Positions 40,253 through 50,956 of a DNA stretch of 64,000 nt are shown one piece after another. Source of the DNA: Mycosarcoma maydis (taxonomy: Eukaryota; Basidiomycota; Ustilaginomycetes; Ustilaginales). The notes beneath the pieces are model-generated. The model saw only the letters and a list, made by a program, of their open reading frames with translations, searched no databases and was not told the DNA's origin. Position numbers and translations under genes: made by a program. Within the stretch, counting starts at the first letter, position 1; every line of letters starts with the position of its first letter. Where the stretch lies: contig NC_026494.1 of the NCBI RefSeq assembly GCF_000328475.2, forward strand, positions 62,001 to 126,000, written 5' to 3'.

Positions 40253-40407
40253 CACGTCGTAAAAAAAGGAAAAAGTCGTCCTAGGAACCACCCCGGGAAC
40301 CACCCTGGGCGGCTCTTAGATGGCTTCTCGCAGGAACCACCCCTCGCAGGTGGATCCTAGGGTGGTTCCGAGGACGACCATCCTCTCAATAGCTCATCGG
40401 CCAGTCG
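40253..40407. repeat. Fold-back repeat, copy C (inverse of copy B)
   Basis: It starts CACGTCGTAAAAAAAGG and ends CGGCCAGTCG, and is the reverse complement of copy B at 31708-31846, with about 15 extra bases (an added GGTGGTTCC-type block). Internal arms GTCGTCCTAGGAACCACCC and GGGTGGTTCCGAGGACGAC pair almost perfectly. Copies B and C bracket the solo LTR and the copia element. Confidence 0.78.
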
Positions 40408-40668
40408 CATAGGAGATCACACACAAGACGAAAGACCTGGTACTGGAGCAAAACAACGTATGGATTCGTAGCCTAGCAATTCGAGAAAATACTCAAGACT
40501 GTTGCAAGAGAGTTAATGGCAAAGCCAGCAGCTTGCTGGAGCATCGATCGCGGCTACAAAGCTCGCGAATGATCGTCTCGACCAGCTCTGTGTAGGCGTC
40601 TGGCCTCTGCGACCAGTCGAACCACGAACTGCAGGACGGGCACGCCGTGCGAGGATGGCGGTGATTCC

Positions 40669-40878
40669 TCAAAGGGCGGGAGAGGGTCCCGTGACTGCAA
40701 GCCGTGAGCCCATTCGATGACGAAGCTCGTCTCGGAACGGCCTTTGCAGTGCCCTGTACTGTTTCATGCCTGGAGTCCGTGCTGTTAGGCTTCTGATTGC
40801 ATCATCGGCAGCGTTCTGGGCAGGATAGCCGGCTCGTTCGTTCCCTGGAATGCCACGATGCCCGGAGACCCAGACCAC
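40669..40878 (-). pseudogene. LINE RNase H fragment
   Basis: The piece contains VWVSGHRGIPGNERAGY followed by alanine-rich text, which matches the C-terminal catalytic motif of LINE-type RNase H (WxPGHxGIxGNExAD). The last acidic residue of the motif is Tyr here, a sign of decay. Confidence 0.68.
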
Positions 40879-41270
40879 CGTAGCCGCCTGGCAACTGCTA
40901 AATGTTGGATGGTCGATATGGCTTGGTCGCTACTAAGCATGGAGCCTAAGCTAATCACAGCGGCGCGATAGTCACAGGAGGTGGTTACGCCCTGGTTGGC
41001 GACGCCGTGTCCAAGTTCTTAAAGGATTGAAAGCAATTCAGCGCAGTAGACCGTAGAGCGAGATCCGACAGCTTTTGGAGACTCCCACGTCCAGGCGCCT
41101 GGCTGAGCGAGGTATAAGTAAGCCGTCAGTATACACCGGTCTGAAGATGCCTGACTCGAGCGTAGTAGTACTGACAACTATTCACGAATACGAAGCATAA
41201 TAGCGTCGTCCTTGTTCCGTTCGGTCACCGTTCGGGGTATCGTCAGGAATTAGGGTGCTTGGCACCGTGA

Positions 41271-42610
41271 TTAGTGATGCCAGATTGATACAGATCTGGC
41301 CAGTGGTTCAGCCAGAGATGGAGGGATCCTGGCTTTCTGGTCGGCTTCGCCTTCGCGGCTTGTGTCACTAGTATCGAGGCTGGTTGCAATCATGGGAGTG
41401 ATAGCCATCGGGCGAGCTTGTTGCATGCTGTGCAGCACAGTGCTAGGTCGACTGGGAGGGGAATGCCTCAAATGTGAGAGCATCTGTGGAGGTGGAGTGG
41501 AAAGCAGCCTGTAATTATCAGTGAAGATTACACCTAGGATTATGAGTTCATGAGGCCGGGCTAGCCGGAAGACTACTAGCTCGATGTTTCCCGAGCTCAA
41601 CGGGCTCCTGCATGGGGAGTAGATAAACTTTGCCGGATCGAAAGTCGATCCACAGGTAGCAGCCCGCGATAGAGCCATCTGGGAGGCTAGCTTGACTTTG
41701 CGGCACATGCCTTCGATTCGAGCGTCAACAAGCAGAGATTTAGCATCGATCCATTTCACACTCAACGCAGGGCAGCACGGTGGAAAATCTAGCATGTCTC
41801 GACGTACGATACTTCGAGCTTGAGGCGCGCTTGTCGGTCGTTCATGGACGAAGACGTCCATTGCACAATGCGCTTGGGCAGAGAAACTCGATTGAGAGCC
41901 TCGGTCGAGTGGTGTACGTGCACGGCGTTGTGGGCGCTCTTCACGTCCATGGAGACAAGTGCACAGTGTCGTCAGTTTCTTTGAGCGTTCCGGATGAACT
42001 CGTGTACCCTGATAACAGCATACTTGGTGCTTCGTCCATGCCGCCCTCCGTAATGGCTGGCGAGGACGATTCTCGGATTCTGCTCGGCCTTTGCAAGGTT
42101 GCGAGCAGCAATGAGGCCTTCTGACAGCTTGCCCAGAGTGGGTAGAAAACTAATAGGACGATCAGCACCTTGCTTCCCGTAGACGAGCTTATTGGGCTTT
42201 CGAAGTACCTCGAAAGTGGCTTGCTGAAAGCAGCGGGGATGTGTTCCTACATATAGAGCACAGGCGATGTGTAGGCTGACCAGAAGTTCGATGAAGCCTT
42301 CCCATCTTGTGGTCAGTATCGTGAGCATACGCCAAGGAATGTCATCAGGTCCGGAAGCCGACTTGCTACTGGATCGGTGTTTGCAGGATTTCGGCGGTGG
42401 AGAATGGCTCCCATTAAGGCGTGGCTCGTCTGTAGCGGGGGCGAAGCACCGGGGCCGCAAGGCGCAGCCAATAGCTGTTGGCGGAAGGAATGCAGCGGCA
42501 GGTACGGCTTCTTTCTCCGCCGCTCTACGAGCGACTGCGCCATGGCCATGGTGCAGAGGTGCGATATTACGAACGGCTGCTTTCTTGCTGCTGAGGCGGG
42601 CTAGCTTCAT
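41271..42610 (-). pseudogene. LINE reverse transcriptase fragments
   Basis: Two broken frames carry RT blocks. The piece at 42610-41972 has SASGPDDIPWRML (motif 1-2A), DRPISFLPTLGKLSEG (motif 2) and HYGGRHGRSTKYAV (finger block). The piece at 41861-41271 has the later palm/thumb region, including ELIILGVIF. The catalytic (F/Y)ADD block is not visible in an open frame. Confidence 0.65.
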
Positions 42611-42866
42611 AGAGATTGAGGATCGGCGATTGTGGCAAAATTGACTCAGAAATGCAACCTTTTCACCGTTCCGAATGCTTTTCTATACGTTCTTTACTTC
42701 TCCTTCCAAATGTTGAAGGAGTACCAACTGGCTGGAGCGTACGCCGTGCTCGACTTGCATCAGACACAAGCGCACGTAGATGGTCGTTGAACCAAGGCTG
42801 AGTGACATGTCCCTCATTGTAGGGCTTCCCCGTCTTCTTGAAGCCTTCTTGGATCGTCGCTGTCAA

Positions 42867-43440
42867 TTATTGTGCAAAGGTGTCTAGATGCTCTTCGGTC
42901 ATTAGACCTTGGAGGTTCGCTGAGCGTTCGAGCCATCCCACTTTTACAACTTTAGAAAAGGTCTCCTCGTCCTTGATGCGCAAGAATTTGGAGGGAGAAG
43001 AGGAGAGGGGAGCAGCCCAATAAAATTGAGTTGTGACAGCGTAGTGGTCGGTGCCATTATCGTTGTCGAAGTGCTTGATGGTGACAATGGAGTCGGTCAT
43101 TGGCGTGGTCACAAATGTCAGGTCGATAGGGTTGCACGTGACAGAGGCGCAGGGAAATGTGCCGAGGGTGATGGGGGTTACAAGTCCCAGACCATGTCGT
43201 GAGAGAATTGAGAGGAAGATGTTTGCATGAGCCGACACCAATATCTTTGGTGACGAATCGGAACACGCGAAGGACGTCAATTCTAGTCTCATCCCTGATT
43301 GCTGGAGCGACGGCCTCGTGGGGCCCGTGCGTGGAGAGGGCCATGATGTCGCTGTTTGCCGGAAGGGCTTGGCATCTAATGAACACGGTACTGGCATTTT
43401 GGTGGCGTGATGGCTGCGGGTTGTGGAGGACTTCCGGCAT
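42867..43440 (-). pseudogene. LINE endonuclease-like fragment
   Basis: Two overlapping frames carry text such as GLGLVTPITLGTFPCASVT followed by NPIDLTFVT and, later, DHYAVTTQF. This resembles the C-terminal half of the APE-type endonuclease of LINEs (GTPT...IDLTFV...SDHxP). The upstream part is not recognisable. Confidence 0.5.
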
Positions 43441-43810
43441 CTATGATGCCTGCTTGGGCGGTTTGAGCCTAGATGGCGCCTTTGGTGTCGATATCAGAGT
43501 GAATTCCGGAATTCACGCCTAAACTCGTGGGCCAGATCGTCGATTCTCTGTCTTCATTCGCGCTCGCGGGCGAAGGGCGCAATCAGAGCAATAATGCCGT
43601 CGAGAATTTCAGCGGTGACTGCTTTTCGTGGACGTTTTCTTGTTGGTGTGACCGTGGAGTGCGTGCACCTTGAAGGCGAACCTCATGATCTGACTGTGCT
43701 GAGGCAGAGAAGTTGAGGGGTGTTTGGGCTTCTTCCGAGACAAGCGATTCAACGTCATCGCTCTCGATGACGGCGTGGCGATCTTTCAGGTCCTTCATCT
43801 TGTAGTTTTT

Positions 43811-43860
43811 GCATCTGACCAGTTGTGGCCATATCTAGACAGCTGTATGAGGAGCTAGTA
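43811..43860 (+). repeat. Short copia LTR fragment
   Basis: TGCATCTGACCAGTTGTGGC and the following 30 bases match the LTR segment at 33571-33621 with several substitutions. It is an isolated relic next to the 5' end of the LINE. Confidence 0.7.
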
Positions 43861-44428
43861 TGGCCAGCTATGTTCTGCTGCGGCTGCAGAGACGGTATCT
43901 TTGTGCCCAGCTTTCTAGCTTAGCGAACGCTATCTGCTATACGTTCTCTTCAGCAAGTTTGCTCACGATCCTGCGGAGCGCTTCGAGGAGGGGAGCGTGG
44001 CCTGCTCGCAGAGACCGGCAGGACTTGGAGCACGAAAACAGACACTCAAGAGCAAAACTAAACCTTGTTCGAGATTATCAGTATACTGATTAGGACAAAA
44101 AAAACAAGATACCTAGACTACAAGGTGGTGCTGAGTGTTGGTTGATGTGATCATGCAAGGGTACTGACGTCCCACGTGATGGAAGTTGCGTTTCAAAACT
44201 TCAATCACAGCGCGTGACTGGTAATACTGTTTGCGGCATTAAGCCTATGTGCGTGCGCCAGCGACGTGCCAGTTGGAGCACAGCGGCATTCGACCTCTTC
44301 TCCTGGAACCTGACAATGCATGTGCGCAAACACAGAAAACATTGGGCGACTAAATCGATTGAAACAATCATGAATTCCAATCATGTATCATGAGTGTACT
44401 GCTACAAAAAGACATTTACGACTTGGGA
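43861..44428. other. Gap between LINE remnant and RIO2
   Basis: This 570-bp gap has no gene that I recognise. It includes an A-run (44097-44105) and presumably the 3' untranslated region of RIO2 near 44400. Confidence 0.5.
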
Positions 44429-46460
44429 TCAAAAGTCCATGGAGTCGCTGATCATGCGTGCCTTCCCTGTCTTAGCTTTACCGCCAGGATGGGCTCTGCC
44501 GCCCTTGCCAGCATGAGCCTTGCGACCGTGATGTTTCTCGGTACGACGAGAAGCTTTTGCACGATCTGATGCAACAAGTTGAGCAATCTTGGAGTCGTCG
44601 CCATCTAGCAAAGCCTTGCGAGCGGCTCCACGAGACGGCTTGACGCTGTTGGCAGCGGCTACCTTTGCAGCTTTACGTTCTTTCCTGGTGATGCCATCGT
44701 CCTGGCCATCTGCTCGATCCGCATCGCTACCGTCTTCATCTTGGTCGCTGCTTTCCTGATCTTCACTCTCATCAGTCTGTTCGCTGTCGCCGTCCTCTTC
44801 GTTAGAGGAGCTCGCATCGTGCTCGTCTGCTGGGTCAGCAACCTCGATCATTCCCTCGGTGGTGCTCAGGCGCAAAGAAGACATGTACTGTGTGATGATA
44901 TGAGATAATTGGACTCCGTCAGCCTCGTGCTCTCCTCCTAACAATGCCATAGGAACACAGCGTACATACCTGTTCTAGCTCGCGATCTTGCTTGGAGCCA
45001 CCAAAACCGCTAGCCTTTGCGAGGAGGTCAAGGCGCACGTCGCCGGCATCCGTAGTTGGTGTGGCTTTGGCCCCGTCGAGATTGTCGGTGTTCTGTGCTG
45101 TCTTTGGTAGCTTTGTCTGCTTTCGAGCGAATTCGGGAACAACGTCTTGGAAGCGAGGAAACTCGTCGGAGTGGTATCTGAAGCGTTTTCGGAAGAATCT
45201 ACGGACGCACTCGACGTCTCTTTCAAAGTAGCTAGAAGGATCACAAGAAGGAGGGGCATAAGTTGCTGTCTCTGCGCTTGCGACGCCAATGAACAGACGT
45301 CACGGAATATGAAGAACTTACTATTCTGCGTTCTCGTGATTGATGCTGACCATCTGCGGAAAATCGATTAAGATTGGCTCGACGGTAACGTCGTCTCCAA
45401 GGTGGACCTGCCCATTTGATGCAGCGTCCGCATCGTCGTCGTCGTCGTCGTCGTCATCATCATCGTCGTTGTCGTTGTCGTCGCCGTCCTCTTCGTCTTC
45501 GGATTCGAAATGCTGAGCCTGGCTGTGATCTGCTGTCTGTAATGATGCTGGAGCTATCAGCCTTTCAAAGCCGTTTCCGCGCTCGATCTCCTGTCCCTCT
45601 GCCAAATCAGCTTCGAGATCAACACCGTCGTTTTGTTGTACATCGATGTGTTCGCGTCGGCTGATGGTATTGGAAGGTGAATCTTTGGCTGGACCCGCTC
45701 TGCCGGAATCAGGTTCGTACTCATCGTCGCTTGTATTTGTGACTTCGCGAATGAGCAAGTTGAATTCGTTAAAGTCACCGTGAATTAGACCAGCTCGGGC
45801 GAGACGGACGATGAGCTTCATCAAAGCCGAATAGAGAAGTGGGATTTGGTCGGGTGGGAGCACTGCAATTTGACGGAGGGGAAAAGCGTCGATGTAGGAC
45901 ATGACGATGCAGTGGCGAGCTTGATCGATGGGTCGAGGTACTGGAAAGCCGTGCTCGTAGAGGATCTTCATGAATGCATACTCCTTTGCTGCGGCCAAGC
46001 GACTCATGTACATCCAGCTGGCGCTCTTGCGCTTTCCCATGTAGTCGCGCTTCTCCTTGATGGCTCTAAAACTGATACGACCGAGACGATGAATCTTGAG
46101 AACACGCTGTTCCTGATCTGGAGAGGATACGATCATGATATCGCTCTCCTTTCCAACGCCGATACGCCTTCCGACAGCAGCGACACTGTCACGTTTCGAG
46201 AATGCACGCAGGGCAAGATAGTCATATCCACCATATGTAAGCCGATATCCGTCGTACTTTGTGTTTTGAACACGAGCGATGAGATTACGCTTTGCGAGCG
46301 ATCCGAGCAGCTTGTTGATACCAGAGTGATGGAGACCGCAAATTTGAGCAGCAAGCGAAGAGGGAACGACTTCGTGATTTTTGGATCCCATCTCGACCGC
46401 AGTCAGGACTCGGAACTCCTGGCTAGAGATGTAGCGCAGATCTGTTGCATCGAGCCTCAT
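44429..46460 (-). CDS. RIO2: Serine/threonine kinase Rio2, 40S biogenesis, three exons
   Basis: Exons are 46460-45322, 45231-44970 and 44887-44429, with introns of 90 and 82 nt (GT...AG). The product has 619 residues. The N-terminal winged helix (MRLDATDLRYISSQEFRVL) is specific to Rio2. The kinase has the P-loop GVGKESDIM, catalytic Asp229 in HGDFNEFN, and metal-binding Asp366 in ILIDFPQMVS. The exon 1/2 join gives NAEYYFERDVECVRRFF, matching the family. Rio2 acts as an ATPase in late cytoplasmic maturation of the pre-40S subunit. Oddly, about 119 extra, very acidic residues (ending in a run of Asp from a GTC/ATC microsatellite at about 45433-45475) lie between the two catalytic motifs, normally some 18 residues apart. 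The C-terminus is acidic and then Lys/Arg/Gly-rich. Confidence 0.93.
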
Positions 46461-47247
46461 GACGGGCGAACTTGTGTGTGAAGAATGTCAAAGGTATACT
46501 TGTGCTGAACAGCGTATGAGAGGCGGTGGTAGTGAAAGGGAACAGATTCTTGATCCTCGACACAAGAAGTTGACGAGACTTGCTTCCAAGAAATTTTGAG
46601 TAGGGAAGTTTGAGCCACTTCCGAGAGGACCCTGAAGAACAGCAGCAATCACGAATTTTTTACAATTCGTGATTTGCGATTTCCTCCACACTCGTGACTC
46701 TGTACACCACGGAACCCGAAGCGTCATGTTAGAGTTAGAACAACCGCACATTTTACGATTATCAGCATGCAGCGTGCAGCGTGCATCGGTGCAGCACGCA
46801 GACGTAAGTTAGTCCTTAACTTAATTCGTGATTCACATTCTTGATTCACGATTGGAAATAACTAGCTTACTGTGACTGTCTCTGCAGTCTTGGCTGAGTT
46901 ATTAATGAATCGGGACAGGGACAGGGACAGGGGCAGGAAACCAGGACAAGAGCGTCGTCGACCCGAGGAGACGCGAGAGGGTTCAATCTATGAATTCATC
47001 AGTTGCAGCACCCACAAACTGCTAATTCACGATTAACTCCACATGCGTCACCTGACTGGGCACTTTGACGGTGCTCCAACATCCAAAGCTTGGCAACTGT
47101 GAGCGGCTATCAGCTGAGTTGCTCATCTTAGGCATCGACAAATTCATTGCCCTCTTGCCTTTTGTGACCATCACTAAAGATCGACGTCGCCCTTTCATCA
47201 GTCGTCATTCCGTTCCAGGCAAGACACTAGACAATCTCCAGTCCATC
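46461..47247. promoter_or_regulatory. Divergent intergenic region RIO2/NPC2-like
   Basis: This 787-bp gap holds the promoters of both genes. Dyad copies lie at 46640-46680, 46825-46855 and near 47025. A GGGACA tandem (about four units) lies at 46913-46938. No extra gene is visible. Confidence 0.55.
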
Positions 47248-47943
47248 ATGCACTCGAGATTCATTGCCGTCACTCTGGCATCCTTATCCCTTGCCTCACA
47301 GGCCGTGGCATGGGGCTGCATCGGACAGGACTGCAACCAAGCCGCCGATCAGATCGCCTTCTCGGCACCCGAGCCTGCTAGCTACGAAGGCAAGGTCAAG
47401 TCGCTTGCCTGGGAGCCCACTCCTGGACAGGGCTGGCAGTGGTCCAGCTGCGGAACCGGTGATGAGGTAGTGAATGTAGAAAGCATCGTCGTCAGCCCCG
47501 ACCCGCCTGTTCCTGGTCAAAACCTCACTGTTCGCGCCAAGGGTACCGTCAAAGATGAAGTCAGCGTGAGTTAAAGTACCTTCCTAGCGTCAAGAGACTC
47601 TGCTGTCCCATTTCGATCCGCGGATGATGACAGATGCTGACTCTTGTTTTTTTTCTAAATCTTCCTCCTTGTTCAACAGGACGGCACGTTCGCAGATGTC
47701 ATCGTCAAGCTCGGTCTGATCAGGCTGCTCGCCCGTCGGTTCGATGTCTGTGAGCAAGCAAGAGAAAGCAATGCTGACCTCCAATGTCCATTGTCTGCCG
47801 GCGAGTACGAGCTCGAGCACACTGTTGCTCTGCCTCGCGAGATCCCACCCGGCAAGTTCAACGTTCACATCACCGGCGAAAACCAGGATGGCTCCAACTT
47901 GCTCTGCCTTGATCTTAGCATCCAGTTCGGCTTCCGTCGCTGA
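47248..47943 (+). CDS. NPC2: NPC2-like ML-domain sterol/lipid transfer protein, two exons
   Basis: Exon 1 is 47248-47565 and exon 2 is 47680-47943, joined across a 114-nt intron (GTGAGT...AACAG, phase 0). The product has 193 residues. MHSRFIAVTLASLSLASQAVA is a signal peptide. The mature part has the ML-domain hallmarks: WSSCG after the first strand, NLTVRAKGTVKDEV, DVCEQ...QCPLSAGEY, and the C-terminal GSNLLCLDLSIQF. The cysteine pattern fits the three disulfides of the family. Fungal members (Npc2, or phosphatidylglycerol/phosphatidylinositol transfer protein) carry sterol or phospholipid in the vacuole lumen. The exact ligand is inferred. Confidence 0.9.
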
Positions 47944-48366
47944 TAGTAACAGGGCTCTTCTCTTTCTCGCGCCAGTCCACCATATCACTTCATGTCACAA
48001 CGATACTTTCCTTCACTCACCCAATCAAAGGCTCCTATCAATGCAATGGTTCAATTTAATTTGCACGACGGTCCATACACATTGGTTCGCGACGGCGAGC
48101 GGTGGGCTCTCGAGTCCACACGCTGTGACGAGCGTAGCACAAATATCAGGCCTGGACTGAGGCAGCTGAATTGGCCAAGCATGATGGCATGCACACATGC
48201 GATGAGCGTACAGAATCCTTGATAATTTCAAAAGAGAGTACGATGAGCAAAAAACAGGGACGGTAACTTGATAGCAGACGAAAGGAAGTGTGAGTCCGTA
48301 GTACGAGATGCTGAAATGCAAGAGAGACTGATAAGGGCAGGGTTCGAGAAGGCGCAGGTGAACCAA
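47944..48366. other. Convergent 3' region
   Basis: This 423-bp gap lies between two genes that end toward each other. I see no gene. GGTTCGAGA at about 48342 resembles a Pol III B box, but no tRNA-like fold surrounds it. Confidence 0.5.
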
Positions 48367-50268
48367 TTACTTAAAGGTGAGAAGGGCGCGGCTAACCCGG
48401 GTGGCGATGGTTACTTCGGCATCCTTGGGAAGCACATCAGGCTGATCTGACCTGGCCCACCATGCGCGCCCTTTAGTGAGACGGTTGATCCAACCCAAGC
48501 TATCTTCATCGATGACGAAGCGGCGTACACCGCGATCGCTCTTTTCTCCATCCTTTGAGCCAGCTCCGCGGTAGCGCGAATGAGTTGCACCTCGGAGTTC
48601 CCACCTACCTTGATATTCAGGATGCAAAGAAACCGAAACTGGGGCTACCTCACTCGACGCGTGGCAACGAAGCGGGACCTCGGGTTGATGCCCAATAAAG
48701 TCGAGCTGGATGGAACCAGTCTGAGATTGCGAGTCTACGGTGACGAGGTCTGTCTTACTGAGACCGGGAGCATCGAGTCTCGACAGATCCGGCTTCTCGA
48801 CATTGATCGCTGCCTCGACTCGGCCAGTCTGTGACGTCAAGGAGAGGGTGTGATTGACATTGAAGACGGCGCTATCTGCAATGATGCCTCCGTTGAGAGA
48901 TTCGGAGCGCAGAGTAGTTGCACGGAGGCTGGCATGCTGACCGACGCGGATGTGACCATTTTGTGTCTGAAGGGTGAGATCATACGCAGCCTCGAGCCTT
49001 GAGTCTTGGTCAATATCAAGATGGCCATTGACCGTCTTGAATTCTAACGACTGGGCCTCAAAAGATCCGCCGATGTGAAGCTTGCCATTGGTTGTGGTAA
49101 GGTGAATATCGGCGAGGGCACGGATGGAAGCCGAACGCAACTTGCCCACTTGGGTTCGCGCATGCAGCTTTCCGAAGTAGAAGTCTGGCCTGGCTGGAGC
49201 GTCGCGCGAATGCAGGCTGCGAGCACTGGAAACCGTCGTGGAAGCAGATGAGGGCTGAAAGAGATTGATGTTGGAGGCACCTGCATCTAGCGAAAGGGTT
49301 GGAATGTTGACGTGCGGCGGAACGATGACTTTGACATCGTAGATGAGCGCGCTCTGGTCGGTGGAGACTGCCTTTGCATAGGTAAGGATCTCAACACCTT
49401 CGTCGTAGAGGCCACGCTTCATCTTTGCGACCAGACTGGTGTCAAAGAGCTTCTTGTATGCTTCATCGTAGCGAGCAGTAATCTCGACTTTGACGAGGTC
49501 CTTCTCGGCAGCGGGAACATCATCAGTGTGGTGGACCACCGTGACGGTTCCGGGAACGCTGCCAGCGGGTTGCGGCCGGTCTTCTCGGATCGGATCGACG
49601 TCAACAAAGATGGACTCGGTTGTGGCAAAGCTATCTTTGGACTTGTTGGGGTTGAGAAGAAAGCTGGTGGATTCGGTGCACTGTACCCTGTTGGTACCTT
49701 TGATGGAGGCACAATTGTGCCATTGCCATTTTGCCTCTTGGACAATGTGGCCATCTTCGTGGAGCGGCGCTGGCTTGGTTGAGGGGATACTGGAGTAGTC
49801 CCAGTCCTGATGAAGGCCAGTGCCGACGTTGTCGCTATCGATCTGAGAGAGTGTCGGGCCGGTGAAAAGCACAAGGATCCAGAGACCGATGATAAAGACA
49901 CTCGCCTGTGCAAAGCGATTGGATGGCCAGCAACGCATTGCGCCTCTGTAGCAGCCAGAAAAGGCGGTAGAGAATGTCAAAAGCTCGCCATTGCTGGTTC
50001 GAGGGAAGCAAGCTTGAATGTGCTCTTTGGTGGTGCGAGAAATGGAGAACCAGGTAACGGGATTCCATTTGAATTGTTCACGTTTATCAACGCGGATGGT
50101 GTCGTCATACGAAGGCGGAAGGGGTGGGTACTTTGGTGAAGACGGACTGATGGCCGGCTGATCTTCAGCCAAGTCTTCGTCGATGGCAAAGCGGTTGTCG
50201 AGCTCAGCAGCATTGACGTCGAGCAGAGGCTGCTGATCTCGATCCAACGAATGACGCGTGCGATCCAT
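48367..50268 (-). CDS. Single-pass membrane protein with DUF4097-like repeat domain
   Basis: I do not recognise a named orthologue for this 633-residue protein. About 118 cytosolic residues, including PPLPPSYDD with a PPxY WW-ligand motif (about 49-56), precede one hydrophobic segment at about 119-140 (ASVFIIGLWILVLFTGPTLS). The rest would be outside the cytosol. Residues about 370-520 form a ladder of short repeats with alternating T/S, N-G and hydrophobic residues (TTNGKLHIGG, TVNGHLDIDQ, TQNGHIRVGQ, SLNGGIIADS, SQTGRVEAAI), as in DUF4097-like beta-helix adhesin domains. A PPxY motif suggests Rsp5-type ubiquitin ligase control. The function is unknown. Single exon; the start codon is the first ATG. 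Confidence 0.75.
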   Translation of the reverse strand: MDRTRHSLDRDQQPLLDVNAAELDNRFAIDEDLAEDQPAISPSSPKYPPLPPSYDDTIRVDKREQFKWNPVTWFSISRTTKEHIQACFPRTSNGELLTFSTAFSGCYRGAMRCWPSNRFAQASVFIIGLWILVLFTGPTLSQIDSDNVGTGLHQDWDYSSIPSTKPAPLHEDGHIVQEAKWQWHNCASIKGTNRVQCTESTSFLLNPNKSKDSFATTESIFVDVDPIREDRPQPAGSVPGTVTVVHHTDDVPAAEKDLVKVEITARYDEAYKKLFDTSLVAKMKRGLYDEGVEILTYAKAVSTDQSALIYDVKVIVPPHVNIPTLSLDAGASNINLFQPSSASTTVSSARSLHSRDAPARPDFYFGKLHARTQVGKLRSASIRALADIHLTTTNGKLHIGGSFEAQSLEFKTVNGHLDIDQDSRLEAAYDLTLQTQNGHIRVGQHASLRATTLRSESLNGGIIADSAVFNVNHTLSLTSQTGRVEAAINVEKPDLSRLDAPGLSKTDLVTVDSQSQTGSIQLDFIGHQPEVPLRCHASSEVAPVSVSLHPEYQGRWELRGATHSRYRGAGSKDGEKSDRGVRRFVIDEDSLGWINRLTKGRAWWARSDQPDVLPKDAEVTIATRVSRALLTFK

Positions 50269-50956
50269 AGTTGTGGCTGCAGAACGACCAAGCGGGTCGA
50301 GAGCAAAAAAGGGCCAGGATACGGTCCGCTTACGAACGATCTGCTGGGCTTGGTGGTATCTCTAGGTTGGAGATTATGGATGAAAAAGACAGAAAGGAAT
50401 CGACAATCGTGAATTTGAATCACGAATGCCCGAGTCTATGTGATACACATGATATGCTGTCGGAACGTCGACGGCCAAAAACTCGGCTGAGCACATTCAT
50501 GATTCGTGATTCGTGATTCACGTGTTTCGTGGCAAAAATAAGATTCACGATTGCACCACGAACGGTGCTTTGCTGTGGACTCGCCTGCTAATAACTTAAT
50601 CTGATCATGGAGGTGATGCGCTGTGCAACGATGAGCCGCTACTGCGTCAGCCACGCCTCACGCACCACGCCTTGACGCTGCCAAAAGTGAAAACCTGGCA
50701 AAAGTGTTAATTGTGCAACTCTAACGAATTCATGACTTCCTCGAGCTTGCATGCTCTGACCTAGGCACGAGGTATGCTTCACGCTCCATTTCGGAACTCG
50801 GAACTCGTTTAGCAAACCCTGACATGAGACTTTTGATTCCGTGTTCTTCTCAAGAGCAGCAACGAATAGTCCTGCACTGACCTGGTAACACTGATCCCGA
50901 AGTCTCCTGACATCTGCAACGAAGGACGCGACGCCAGAAAGATTCACCTGTGAAGC
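50269..50956. promoter_or_regulatory. Divergent intergenic region membrane protein/PPR
   Basis: This 688-bp gap has strong dyad copies at about 50405-50425 and 50495-50560 (GATTCGTGATTCGTGATTCA). Both promoters must lie here. No extra gene is visible. Confidence 0.55.

Larger units (their letters stand above)
40560..43800 (-). mobile_element. Decayed LINE (non-LTR retrotransposon)
   Basis: Read on the minus strand from right to left, this stretch contains pieces of an endonuclease, a reverse transcriptase and an RNase H in the order of fungal LINEs such as the Tad1 group. All pieces are broken by frame changes and stops. The borders are approximate; I could not identify a target duplication or a poly(A) end. 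Base use is more GC-rich than the flanking AT-rich spacers. Confidence 0.68.

Noticed and set aside
45416..45664. Arg-rich plus-strand open frame over RIO2
   Set aside because: It is the shadow of the Asp-run microsatellite in RIO2 exon 1.
48330..48360. Possible tRNA gene (GGTTCGAGA box)
   Set aside because: No acceptor or anticodon stem can be paired around it and no A box lies at the right distance.
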